From NCBI RefSeq assembly GCF_016031625.1, contig NZ_JACCHP010000012.1, positions 152,722 through 216,721 on the forward strand: DNA of 64,000 nt. Direction: 5' to 3'. This stretch comes from Bradyrhizobium agreste (lineage in GTDB: Bacteria > Pseudomonadota > Alphaproteobacteria > Rhizobiales > Xanthobacteraceae). Below the pieces are notes generated by a model. It made no database searches and was not told the DNA's origin. It was given only the letters and a program-made list of their open reading frames with translations. How positions within the stretch are numbered: position 1 is the first letter of the stretch; each line of letters opens with the position of its first letter. Positions 8,270-16,037 of the stretch are shown here, piece by piece. The translations under genes and the position numbers were made by a program.

Positions 8270-8542
8270 ATGGGCGACGTGGTCGGGGATTCCAAGGTCG
8301 ATTTCGGCGCGCCTGCGGTGCTGCATAAATGGCCATCATTGGCCAATCGGCGCCAGCCTGACCGGGAGCCCTACCAGGTGATCGAAGGCACGCTCGACGA
8401 TTGCATCTCGGCTTTCATGCAGAAGCCGGCGACCACCCGGCACCTCTACGAGATCAGGACCGTAGCGCAGCCGCCGCTCGTCACCGAAATCCTCTCTCCC
8501 GAACACGTCGTCGAGCTGTCGCGCCTGAGAGAATTTCTCTGA
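8270..8542 (+). CDS. hypothetical protein, probable general-stress gene (90 aa)
   Basis: The product begins MGDVVGDSKVDFGAPAVLHKWP, is soluble and has no signal peptide. Recognisable blocks are PAVLHKWPSLANRRQP, EPYQVIEGTLDDCISAFM and RHLYEIRTVAQPPLV; short proteins with this layout recur in Bradyrhizobium as conserved hypotheticals (recalled, not searched). The GGAAC-N16-CGTT promoter ~90 bases upstream suggests induction by the PhyR-EcfG general stress response. No enzymatic motif is visible. The downstream gene has its own promoter of the same class. Confidence 0.65.
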   Translation: MGDVVGDSKVDFGAPAVLHKWPSLANRRQPDREPYQVIEGTLDDCISAFMQKPATTRHLYEIRTVAQPPLVTEILSPEHVVELSRLREFL

Positions 8543-8565
8543 CGGCGTTCACAAGCGCGCGAGCA

Positions 8566-8591
8566 GGAACCTTCTTCCGAGTTTTCCCGTT
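8566..8591 (+). promoter_or_regulatory. second EcfG-type promoter
   Basis: GGAAC at 8566-8570, a 17-base spacer, then CGTT at 8588-8591, again matching GGAAC-N16/17-CGTT. The start codon of the 101-aa gene at 8627 lies 35 bases beyond the -10, an ideal distance. Confidence 0.65.
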
Positions 8592-8626
8592 GTCAGAGAT
8601 CGGAAGTCAAGTGGTGAGCGCCTCAC

Positions 8627-8932
8627 ATGTTTGAAGCTGGCGTAACATCTCCCGTCGTGCCTTATGGCGCAGACCAGACCCTGTTCGTCGTGGTCGATCG
8701 CCGCGACGAGGCGACCGAAATCCGCATCGAGCGAAGCGATCTCGAAGCCACCATCGGCGAACTCGTCGCCGGTTGCTTCAGCGATCCGATTCAGGTGATT
8801 TCGTTCAACACCCTCGAGCACTGGATGAAAGACATCTCGACCGACGTCGCCGGCGAGATCAAGGCGCGCTGCGATATCGATGGGATAGAGCTCCCCGATT
8901 ACCTCAGCGACTTCGTCGAGAGCCACAGCTGA
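8627..8932 (+). CDS. hypothetical protein, probable general-stress gene (101 aa)
   Basis: An acidic soluble product (MFEAGVTSPVVPYGADQTLF...) with no membrane segment. VVVDRRDEATEIRIERSD reads as a beta-strand/turn segment, followed by a helical region (EHWMKDISTDVAGEIKARCD) and an acidic tail. No known domain is recognised. Its dedicated EcfG-type promoter at 8566-8591 places it in the general stress regulon by inference. It ends about 70 bases before the small convergent ORF at 9002-9157. Confidence 0.65.
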   Translation: MFEAGVTSPVVPYGADQTLFVVVDRRDEATEIRIERSDLEATIGELVAGCFSDPIQVISFNTLEHWMKDISTDVAGEIKARCDIDGIELPDYLSDFVESHS

Positions 8933-9001
8933 GCGGGCGTCGCATCCATTGCGCAGACAGGAAAACGAGAGCGGACGCGCTTGCCGCATGGTTCGCGAGA
9001 G

Positions 9002-9157
9002 CTAGTTGCGGCGGTGCTTGCCGGCGATGACCTCGATCTCGCGGCGGCGTTCGCCCGCGAAGGTCAGCAGCTTTTCGATCGTCAGCGCATCGGTGATCCG
9101 TTTGGCGAGCCGCTCGGCGCGCGCAGCCTGATCTTCGAGATGCTGGATCGTGTTCAA
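9002..9157 (-). CDS. very small protein (51 aa), TTG start with strong SD
   Basis: A 52-codon frame below the usual length cut-off. It begins with TTG (9155-9157) preceded by GGGGAGGCGACGC, a strong Shine-Dalgarno at good spacing. An ATG further up in another frame stops almost at once. The product is highly charged and helical (NTIQHLEDQAARAERLAKRI, then TIEKLLTFAGERRREIEVIAGKHRRN) with heptad-like spacing, so it may be a short coiled coil. No function is recognised. The ribosome site and the coherent amphipathic protein support it; it has no database support here. Confidence 0.55.
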   Translation of the reverse strand: MNTIQHLEDQAARAERLAKRITDALTIEKLLTFAGERRREIEVIAGKHRRN

Positions 9158-9260
9158 GCGTCGCCTCCCCCAAAGCCCTGAATTGTGCAGACCGCCATGG
9201 TGCTCGAAAAGCCGCTAACAGCCGGTTAAGCGCGCCGCATCGGTCGCAACGCGTGGCGCC

Positions 9261-9779
9261 CTATCGCACGATCTCGAGCCTGACATTGGTGATGCCCTTG
9301 TCGACCATGCCGAGCGCCTCGGCGGCCGAAGGCGAGATGTCGACCACGCGGCCGCGCACGAAGGGCCCGCGATCGTTGACCCGGACCGTGACGAACCGGC
9401 CCGAGGAGGTCTCGGTGACGCGCAGCTTGGTGCCGAACGGCAGGGTGGGATGCGCCGCGGTCAATTCGTTCTTGTCGAACTTCTCGCCGCTCGCGGTCTC
9501 CGTATCCGAATAGAAGCTGGCGAGGCCGTGCGAAGATGTCTGCCTGGTCTCACCCTCGGAGCTGCGCACCCGGCTGATCGGCCGTGGATGCAGCGCCGCC
9601 ACCCGATGCGGCCGCTCCACCGCGGCTTGCCGGGTTGTTCCGGCGAGATCGGCTTTCTGACGGCCAACCGGCGATTGCGCGCAGGCAGCGAGCGACGCGG
9701 CGCCCAGGACCGCGAGCAATAACCGGCTCGAGCTCGCCAGCGACATCCGGGCAGTTCCGGCACTTGCAATGCGAGACAT
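9261..9779 (-). CDS. rlpA: RlpA-like septal ring lytic transglycosylase/lipoprotein
   Basis: 172 residues from the ATG at 9777-9779, preceded by GGAGGG. The N-terminus is a lipoprotein signal (LLLAVLGAASLAACAQ, lipobox Cys ~33). The C-terminal ~90 residues are a double-psi beta-barrel: HGLASFYSDTETASGEKFD, AAHPTLPFGTKLRVT, VRVNDRGPFVRGRVVDIS and a closing ITNVRLEIV. RlpA proteins act on naked glycan strands at division septa in some species, while in others they only bind. The Asp in NDRGPF, needed for activity in characterised members, is present. There is no SPOR domain, so this is the short form common in rhizobia. Confidence 0.85.
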   Translation of the reverse strand: MSRIASAGTARMSLASSSRLLLAVLGAASLAACAQSPVGRQKADLAGTTRQAAVERPHRVAALHPRPISRVRSSEGETRQTSSHGLASFYSDTETASGEKFDKNELTAAHPTLPFGTKLRVTETSSGRFVTVRVNDRGPFVRGRVVDISPSAAEALGMVDKGITNVRLEIVR

Positions 9780-9931
9780 GATGCGCCCTCCGAACAACCC
9801 CGAGTTTCGGTGGGCAATGAGGGCAGAACCTTGTCGGAACAAAAGCGGCTCTGGGGCCGCGGCCGTTTCGCGCCAGCTGTGACGATTCCACCACACTGAC
9901 GTGTTCTGAATCGGGACAGATCGAGGAACGA

Positions 9932-10096
9932 TCAGCCCGATACGACCCGCAAGCCGGTCGGGCGAACGTCCGGCCGAGCTTCACCGGCCTCGCTATCCCT
10001 CCTCACGAGCCGCATCAGCTCGCGCCGATAGAGCCGTCGCCAGCCCGTTTTCAGGCTGGCGAGAAAGTCGAGCTCCAATTGCGTCAGTGTGCACAT
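9932..10096 (-). CDS. possible small Arg-rich protein (54 aa)
   Basis: A 55-codon frame in an otherwise empty ~345-base gap. It begins MCTLTQLELDFLASLKTGWR and continues with a strongly basic helix (RLYRRELMRLVRRD). It shares the minus strand with the DUF1501 gene and starts 29 bases after that gene's stop, so it could be the last gene of that transcript. The ribosome-binding site is weak (CGGGTTG). The amphipathic N-terminal helix argues for coding; the short length and weak start argue against. Confidence 0.35.
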   Translation of the reverse strand: MCTLTQLELDFLASLKTGWRRLYRRELMRLVRRDSEAGEARPDVRPTGLRVVSG

Positions 10097-10125
10097 CAAC
10101 CCGATCCGGTTGCGAGAGGCCGCCG

Positions 10126-11376
10126 TCAGCCGACGAGGCCTCCCACCGGTTTGATTTCGGCGCTATCAGGGAAGACCGTATCGGCGAGGATCTTCTCCTC
10201 GATGCGCAGATGATCCCTGAGCAGGCCCTTCAGCACGGCACGCAAATCCGTGGTCGGCTTGAGATCGCGGTCGTCGAGCAGTTGCGCCGGCTTCAGGCCC
10301 GGCCAGTCCGCGATCACACGGCCGCCGGCGAGCCCGCCGCCGATGAGGAAGGCGACCGTGCCGGTGCCGTGGTCTGTCCCCTGCGTGCCGTTGATGCGCG
10401 CGGTGCGGCCGAACTCGGTGACCACGGCGACCACCGTCTCGTGCCACACCTCGCCCATGTTGCTTTCAATCGCCGCGAACGCGCCGTCGAGCGCGCCGAG
10501 CAGATTGTAGAGCTGGCCCGACGCCGCGCCTTCGGCGATGTGCGTGTCCCAGCCGACGAAGCCCATCGCGCCGACGCGCGGGCCGTCTGGCTTGGCGAGA
10601 TAGCGCGCGGCGGTGCCGGCGGCTTCAGTGAAATAGGCGCGCACGCGTGCAATGCCCGGCGGTGCCAGCGTCGGATCGTCCGACATCGGATCGCCCGTGC
10701 CCCTCGGACCGTCGAGCGAGGCGAGCTTCATGCGCGCCTGCAGCACGGTCGCGAGCTTGGGGTCGGTGTGCTGATAGAGGTCGAGCAGGCGGTTCTGTGT
10801 GTCCTCGCTCGCCGGCAGGATTCTTTGCGGCACCCATGTCATGACCGGCGCCGCGCCGCGCACCACCAGTGGCGTCACCGAGCCGATGCCGAGCGCGCGG
10901 CTGCCGCGCGGATCGACCCGGCCGCCGGATTCCATCGCCAGCAGCGCACGGTTGAGCCATCCCGAAGCGGTCGCACCGGGCCTGGTGAAGCCGCTCTCCA
11001 GCACGTCCTGGCCGTCGAAATGCGAGCGCTCGCGATAGGGCGTCGCCGCGGCATGAACGATCGCCGCCTTGCCGCTCTTGTAGAGCCGATGCAGGTTCGG
11101 CATCGCCGGATTGAGCGCGAAGAAGGAATCGAGCGGCAGCGCCGGCGGCTTGCCGTCGAGCAGCAGCGCGCGATCGCCGCGCAGGCCGATCCAGTCGGGA
11201 TCGCCGACCGGCGCGACCGCGCCGAGGCCATCGAGCGCGCCGCGCAGGATGATGACGAGCAGGCGTGGATCGCGCCCTTCCGCGCGCGCGATCCGCGGCA
11301 TCTGGCTCCAGGCGAACAGCGCCCCGGAGCCGGCCAGAAGCTCGCGCCGCGTGGGCAGGTGACGATGAAAGCCCAT
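10126..11376 (-). CDS. DUF1501 protein with Tat signal
   Basis: 416 residues from the ATG at 11374-11376, preceded by GAGGTGAGC. The N-terminus PTRRELLAGSGALFAWS is a twin-arginine signal, so the folded protein is probably exported. The body is the DUF1501 (sulfatase/phosphatase-superfamily-like) domain: VIILRGALDGLGAV, HAAATPYRERSHFDGQD, WVGWDTH-like segment GFVGWDTHIAEG and VVTEFGRTARINGTQGTDHGTG, whose Asp/His residues resemble a metal site. Its start lies 2 bases after the DUF1800 stop, indicating translational coupling. DUF1800-DUF1501 pairs are widespread and of unknown function. An operator shared with the adjacent blaI-blaR1 type genes lies before the DUF1800 gene. Confidence 0.85.
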   Translation of the reverse strand: MGFHRHLPTRRELLAGSGALFAWSQMPRIARAEGRDPRLLVIILRGALDGLGAVAPVGDPDWIGLRGDRALLLDGKPPALPLDSFFALNPAMPNLHRLYKSGKAAIVHAAATPYRERSHFDGQDVLESGFTRPGATASGWLNRALLAMESGGRVDPRGSRALGIGSVTPLVVRGAAPVMTWVPQRILPASEDTQNRLLDLYQHTDPKLATVLQARMKLASLDGPRGTGDPMSDDPTLAPPGIARVRAYFTEAAGTAARYLAKPDGPRVGAMGFVGWDTHIAEGAASGQLYNLLGALDGAFAAIESNMGEVWHETVVAVVTEFGRTARINGTQGTDHGTGTVAFLIGGGLAGGRVIADWPGLKPAQLLDDRDLKPTTDLRAVLKGLLRDHLRIEEKILADTVFPDSAEIKPVGGLVG

Positions 11377-11378
11377 GC

Positions 11379-12833
11379 TCACCTCCTCTGAAAATCCACC
11401 GACATGAACAGCAGCGCCAGCGCCTGCTGCCGGCTCTCGGCACGGCCGACCGCCTGCTTCACCTCGGGTGCGATCTGCGATGCGAAGACGTCCTCGATGA
11501 TCACTTGCGGATCGGCCATGCCAGTGATGTGCTCGGCAAAATTGTTGGCGACGTCGAGCCGCCGGCCGACCCCGTCGATCCAGCTCGCCTCGTCGTCCGG
11601 ATAGCCCTTCGGCGCGGACGGACGCCACAGCGGCTCGCCGAGCAATTGCTGGCCACCGGTGTAGAGGACGGGATCGACCTGGGTGATGCCGGTCGCGCGC
11701 ACCATGCCGACGACCCATTCGCCGGGACGCTTGAGCTTTGATGGCGGTCCGCGCCATGCCTCGTCCGACGACACCATCGCGATTGCGACCTGCTTGAGGT
11801 CGCCCTCGGTGTCGCGAAAGGTCCTGGCCAGGTGCTCGACCAGCGCTGGCGGCGGCTCGTCGGCGACGAAGTGCCGCGCCAGCTTGGTCGCGACGTGGGT
11901 TGAGGTCGCCGGATGCGCGGCGAGGTCGCGCAGCACGGCGCGGCCCTGCTCGGCGTCCTCCTGCTCGTAGCGCTTGCCGAGCACGGTCTGGCCACCGGGC
12001 TCGTGCAGCCGCGGATTGAAGGTGAACTCGCCGCCATGCTGGGGATCGGCACCCGGCGGCACCAGCGTCCAGCCCGTCATGACGTTGGCGAAGCTGATCA
12101 CGTCGTCCTGGGTATAGCCGGTGCGCACACCGAGCGTGTGCAGCTCCATGATCTCGCGCGCGATGTTCTCGTTGAGGCCGCGGCTGCGATTGATGCCGGC
12201 GATCGAGTTCGCGCCCATCGATTCCAGATTGTCGAGATAGAACAGCATCGCCGGATGGCCTTCGACGGCAAGCAGGAGATCGACGAAACGGCCGAGCGCG
12301 TTGGCGCGAACCGCCTCGCGCTCATAGGCGCCGGACATGCTCTGGATCTTGTTGGCGGAGATGCAGAAATGGTTGGACCAGAACCACACCAGCCGCTCGG
12401 CAAAACCGATCTCGGCCGCGAGCGCGGCTTCCGTGCGCAGCTTCGCTTCCTGCAAATACATCGGGCGCCCGGGATCGGGCACGGCGTCGGCCGCCTGCCT
12501 GGCCGCCGTCTCGGCGGCGTCCTTGTCCTGGACTTGACCTTGCGCCTGGTCTTCCGACATCGCCGGCGCGGCGGCCGCCATCTGCTGCTTCTTTGCCTGC
12601 TGCTGCGCCTGCTTGACCCGCGCCGTCCGGCGCGCATTGGCGTCGGCAACGGTGCGGAAGGCCTTGGCGCTGCTGGGAAGGCTCGCGGCCTCGGCCAGCG
12701 CGAGCGGCCGGTCGAGCTCCGCAATCAACGCGCCGCGCGGGTCCGAGCCCATTGCGGCGATCGATCCCGGCCTCGGCCCCATGCCGAAGCGCTGCAGCGC
12801 CAGCACGGCTTCGGCCTTCGCGGAATTGCTCAT
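11379..12833 (-). CDS. DUF1800 domain protein
   Basis: 484 residues from the ATG at 12831-12833. It opens with the family's start SAKAEAVLALQRFGMGPRPG, then a Gln/Lys/Ala-rich low-complexity linker (~75-130), then the conserved core: GFAERLVWFWSNHFCIS, NALGRFVDLLLAVEGHPAMLFYLDN, NENIAREIMELHTLGV and DVISFANVMTGWT. No signal peptide is visible, unlike the partner DUF1501 protein. This fits either cytosolic action or co-export with the Tat partner. First gene of a two-gene unit with its own promoter in the gap after blaR1. The biochemical role of the family is not established. Confidence 0.85.
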   Translation of the reverse strand: MSNSAKAEAVLALQRFGMGPRPGSIAAMGSDPRGALIAELDRPLALAEAASLPSSAKAFRTVADANARRTARVKQAQQQAKKQQMAAAAPAMSEDQAQGQVQDKDAAETAARQAADAVPDPGRPMYLQEAKLRTEAALAAEIGFAERLVWFWSNHFCISANKIQSMSGAYEREAVRANALGRFVDLLLAVEGHPAMLFYLDNLESMGANSIAGINRSRGLNENIAREIMELHTLGVRTGYTQDDVISFANVMTGWTLVPPGADPQHGGEFTFNPRLHEPGGQTVLGKRYEQEDAEQGRAVLRDLAAHPATSTHVATKLARHFVADEPPPALVEHLARTFRDTEGDLKQVAIAMVSSDEAWRGPPSKLKRPGEWVVGMVRATGITQVDPVLYTGGQQLLGEPLWRPSAPKGYPDDEASWIDGVGRRLDVANNFAEHITGMADPQVIIEDVFASQIAPEVKQAVGRAESRQQALALLFMSVDFQRR

Positions 12834-12892
12834 GGCGACCCCATTCTCTGGAGCCTGCACGACACCGCGCCGTACGAGGCTACGAACCGTAA

Positions 12893-12929
12893 TGCTACAT
12901 AACGTAGCAGCCAGAATACACCTCGGCAA
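12893..12929 (-). promoter_or_regulatory. promoter and BlaI-type operator of the DUF1800-DUF1501 unit
   Basis: Read on the minus strand: -35 TTGCCG (12924-12929), a 17-base spacer, -10 TACGTT (12901-12906). A perfect inverted repeat TGCTAC-N5-GTAGCA (12893-12909) covers the -10. An aligned 21-base stretch matches the blaI promoter at 16 of 21 positions, including a shared TGTAGC(A/G)TTAC, with identical promoter geometry. Repression by the neighbouring BlaI-like protein is inferred. Confidence 0.6.
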
Positions 12930-12997
12930 GCGGAGATTGCAACGTCCCCGTTCCTATCGCGAGCCGCCCATCCCAGGCGGCAGGCGGCGTCGCGCTC

Positions 12998-15517
12998 CTA
13001 AAAGTTGGGCCCGAGCGCGATCTTGGTGATCGTGCCGTTCCTGACACCGATCCGCCATTCCGCCGAACCGTTGGCGAATTGGGCGATGTAGATGTCGCTG
13101 TCGAGCGCGGTGACGCCGCGGAAGGAGAGCGCACGCAAGGCGCCGAGACGCGCCAGGATCGCCTGGTCGAACGGCAATTGCTGGCGCGTGATGTCGGCGA
13201 CTTCCGGCGTCATGTGCTCGTAATCGGGCCGACCCTTTCCGACGCCCTCGATGTAACGGCGCAGCATCTCTTCGCCATTGGCGATCGGAACGGCGCGACG
13301 CGCGGCTCGCCCCGGCTTTGCCCCGAGGTTCGACGCCTCGACATTGTGGAAACGCGTCTGCCGGCCCGGCATCAGGACCTCCAGACACCGCCCCGACTTG
13401 TCGGCAATCACCCACGGATTGTTCACGGTGGTCGTGGCCGCCCAGCTCATGTTGGACCTGACGACGCTCTGGCTCTTGCGATTGCCGTCGGCATCGAGAT
13501 TGAAGACGCGGATGTCCTCGCCGAGCTCGTTGTAGACCATGATCCGGATCGGCGAGGTGCCGGCGCGCCCGCGCACGTTCGCCTCCTCCGAGCAAGGCAG
13601 GATGCCGCCGAGCTCGTCATTGCCATCCGCCCGGAAGATCACGTCGCCGGCCTTGCCGTCGGGCTCGAGCAGCAGGCGGAATTCCGCCGTGCCGTTCTCG
13701 AACTTCGCGCCATAGATGTCGTAGCCGCCGGGGCCGACCCCGCGGAAGAACAGCGACTCCACCGGGCCGAGCGCGACGAACGTCGCCTGCATCTCGTTGA
13801 GCTGACGGTGCACCTTGGCGGCCAGCGGTGCGCTCATCCGATCGTAGTTCGGCATACCCCGGCGCAGGTCCTCGATCCCGCGCAGAATCATGTCCTTGCC
13901 GCCGGCGACGGGGACCTGCTCGCGGAAACGGTCCGGCACCGCGGCAACACGGCGCGCGAAATCGGCCTCGATCGCCTTCGCCGCGGCCGGATCGATCCGT
14001 GGCGCCAGACGGGCGCCGAAGATCGCGTTCTGGACCAGCACGCGCGAGACCTTGGCTTGGTCGTCGCGCAGGAAGATCAGGAGGTTGTCGCCATTGATCG
14101 AGAAGACGTCGGCACCTTCGGCCAGAAGTGTCGCCCTCCCCTGCACGGTTTCTTGCACCTGAAGCTTATCGCCGTCGCGGCGCACGGTCAGAACGCGGTT
14201 CGGCGCAACCTTGTACCAGCCGACATATTGATCGAGTGATACGGCTTCGGCGGCCGCTGTCGGCATCTCGGCAAGGCGGACCGCGCGGATATCGCGACCG
14301 TTCATGCGCAGCATCAGCTCCGCCGAGCGGCGCTCCGCATCAGCCGGGAACGTGATCTCGCCCGACGATGCCGCGTAGGACGCAATGCCGTCGCTGCCGA
14401 CCGAGAGGCGCAATTTGCGCTGCCCGGTCAGCTGGCCGTAGAGCTCGTCTTCCTCGCGGAAGATGGCGAACACCGAGGCCGGACCCATGGCGTAGAAATT
14501 GACGAAGGGGCGATAATGCTGGGCCGGCACCTCGCCGCCATCGGCGATGGCGGACGCAGGGTCCGGCGTGCGATAGGCGATCATGCCGGTCGACACGATC
14601 ACCGCCGGCACGATCGCGGCGGCGATCCACAGCCGCTTGCGCCAGCCGACGGCGACGGGCATCGCGGCGGCCGCGACGATGCGCTCGACGCGGGCGCGCA
14701 CGGTCGAAGCCCGCGCCATCGCAAGCTCCATGGGGCGCGGTTTCACGCTGCTGGCAAAATCGAGCAGGATCTCCGCATAGGACAGCCGGTCGTCGATCAC
14801 CTCGATCGCCTGCGCGTCGCTGATGATCTCGGCGAGCTCGGCAAGGCGCGCGAGCTGCCACCAGGAGAACGGGCTGAACCAGAACACCGCACGATTGAGC
14901 GAGGCAAGCAGCAGGACGTAGAAATCGCGGTTGGCGACATGCGCGCTTTCATGGGCGAGCACCGCGATGCGCTTCTTCGCATCCCAGCTTGCAAATTGCG
15001 GCGGCACCAGAATGGTCGAGCCGAAGGTGACGGGACCGCCGACATCGCGGCTGACGCGGATGTCAGCATCGATCAGCTGCGCACCTTTGAGCGGCTTCGC
15101 CGCACGCGTCAGGCGCCAGGTCAGGCCGAGGCCGATGGCGAGCCGCAGCAGCAACAGGGCGGCGACGCCGGCATAGACGATCGTCGTCACCAGCCACCAG
15201 TCGATCGGAACGCCACTTCTCGCCGGCGGCGCAGCGAGGGCGCCCGGCGCGATCGGCAGGTCCGGCTGCGAGGTCTCCAGCAAGGCGATGTCTGCCGGCC
15301 ACGATTCGGCCGGCACCGGAATCGATGGGGGTAACCGGTCGATGGTGAGCGTCGGCCAATGCATCACGAAGGGCATCGCGAGCGAGGCCATGAGCACGAC
15401 GACCCACGCCGTCATGTGGACGTGCGGATTGCGCACGCGGAACAGGGTGAGACCAAACCAGACGACGCCTCCCAGCACAAAGGAGCGCAGCGCCGCCTCT
15501 GCCAGAGTTGCGATCAT
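12998..15517 (-). CDS. BlaR1/MecR1-like M56 membrane sensor metalloprotease
   Basis: 839 residues. The N-terminal ~320 residues hold several membrane segments and an M56 peptidase core with the zinc motif HESAH (in VLAHESAHVANRD) and a downstream acidic ligand region (EIISDAQAIEV). The large C-terminal part is not a penicillin-binding domain: no SxxK/KTG set is evident. It instead contains beta-rich segments and two tandem copies of one ~100-residue module (…MPNYDRMSAPLAAKVHRQL…FFRGVGPGGYDIYGAKFENG and …RPDYEHMTPEVADITRQQL…SFRGVTALDSDIYIAQFANG). Family knowledge: ligand sensing activates the protease, which leads to BlaI inactivation. The start overlaps the blaI stop by 4 bases. The ligand is probably not a beta-lactam. 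Confidence 0.82.
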   Translation of the reverse strand: MIATLAEAALRSFVLGGVVWFGLTLFRVRNPHVHMTAWVVVLMASLAMPFVMHWPTLTIDRLPPSIPVPAESWPADIALLETSQPDLPIAPGALAAPPARSGVPIDWWLVTTIVYAGVAALLLLRLAIGLGLTWRLTRAAKPLKGAQLIDADIRVSRDVGGPVTFGSTILVPPQFASWDAKKRIAVLAHESAHVANRDFYVLLLASLNRAVFWFSPFSWWQLARLAELAEIISDAQAIEVIDDRLSYAEILLDFASSVKPRPMELAMARASTVRARVERIVAAAAMPVAVGWRKRLWIAAAIVPAVIVSTGMIAYRTPDPASAIADGGEVPAQHYRPFVNFYAMGPASVFAIFREEDELYGQLTGQRKLRLSVGSDGIASYAASSGEITFPADAERRSAELMLRMNGRDIRAVRLAEMPTAAAEAVSLDQYVGWYKVAPNRVLTVRRDGDKLQVQETVQGRATLLAEGADVFSINGDNLLIFLRDDQAKVSRVLVQNAIFGARLAPRIDPAAAKAIEADFARRVAAVPDRFREQVPVAGGKDMILRGIEDLRRGMPNYDRMSAPLAAKVHRQLNEMQATFVALGPVESLFFRGVGPGGYDIYGAKFENGTAEFRLLLEPDGKAGDVIFRADGNDELGGILPCSEEANVRGRAGTSPIRIMVYNELGEDIRVFNLDADGNRKSQSVVRSNMSWAATTTVNNPWVIADKSGRCLEVLMPGRQTRFHNVEASNLGAKPGRAARRAVPIANGEEMLRRYIEGVGKGRPDYEHMTPEVADITRQQLPFDQAILARLGALRALSFRGVTALDSDIYIAQFANGSAEWRIGVRNGTITKIALGPNF

Positions 15518-15906
15518 TCTTTCTTCACTCCCCTCGCTTTCTTCGCCTTGGCCACCTGGTCGGCCAGGATGCGCAATTGCTGCTGGTCGAGCATCTTGTT
15601 GTCCACCATGCCGACGAGGACCTCCTCGATCGAGCCGTTGCAGAACCAGTCGACGATGCGCTGCACCGCCCTGGCCGCAACGCGCGCGCGGGGCTCGGCA
15701 GCGTGGTACACGTAAGTGCGGCCGTCCACGGTGTGGTGGACATAGCCCTTTTCTTCCAGCCGGCGCAGCACCGTACGCACGGTGGATTCCTTCAGACGCC
15801 GCGACAACCGCTCACGCACGATCTCGGCCGTGACCGGACCATCGGCCCAAACCAATTGCATGACCTCACGCTCGAGGTCGCCGAGTTCAGGCAAACGATC
15901 GTCCAT
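15514..15906 (-). CDS. BlaI/MecI/CopY-family repressor
   Basis: 130 residues, typical length. The N-terminal winged helix (LGDLEREVMQLVWADGPVTA, ESTVRTVLRRLEEKGYVHHT) is diagnostic of the family, followed by a dimerisation helix region. In characterised systems the dimer represses its own operon and target genes until a BlaR1-type protease triggers cleavage. It overlaps blaR1 by 4 bases (ATGA), so the two are translated together. Its promoter carries an operator-like sequence that is repeated before the DUF1800 gene. Confidence 0.88.
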   Translation of the reverse strand: MDDRLPELGDLEREVMQLVWADGPVTAEIVRERLSRRLKESTVRTVLRRLEEKGYVHHTVDGRTYVYHAAEPRARVAARAVQRIVDWFCNGSIEEVLVGMVDNKMLDQQQLRILADQVAKAKKARGVKKE

Positions 15907-15940
15907 GGCATCTTGACCTTGCGGATTGAGTTTCTTGTAA

Positions 15941-15977
15941 CGCTACAGACTGTCGCATATCCGACCGCGGAGCACAA
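15941..15977 (-). promoter_or_regulatory. promoter and autoregulatory operator of blaI-blaR1
   Basis: Minus strand: -35 TTGTGC (15972-15977), a 17-base spacer, -10-like GACAGT (15949-15954). The operator at 15941-15957 is an imperfect inverted repeat, TGCGAC-N5-GTAGCG, positioned on the -10 exactly as in the DUF1800 promoter. A further TGTA-N4-TACA dyad lies at 15936-15947, the kind of element BlaI/MecI proteins recognise. Confidence 0.55.
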
Positions 15978-16037
15978 TGGCGATTCTACCTGAGATGGTG
16001 GCGGGGCTCACCTGACGGCAGCCTGCATTCAGTAGGT

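Noticed and set aside
10087..11391. 434-codon plus-strand ORF opposite the DUF1501 gene
   Set aside because: His/Arg/Ala-rich antisense shadow; the minus strand encodes a full DUF1501 domain with Tat signal.
12893..12909. Considered as a mobile-element end because of its perfect inverted repeat
   Set aside because: It sits at a promoter -10 and matches the blaI operator; there is no transposase or target duplication.
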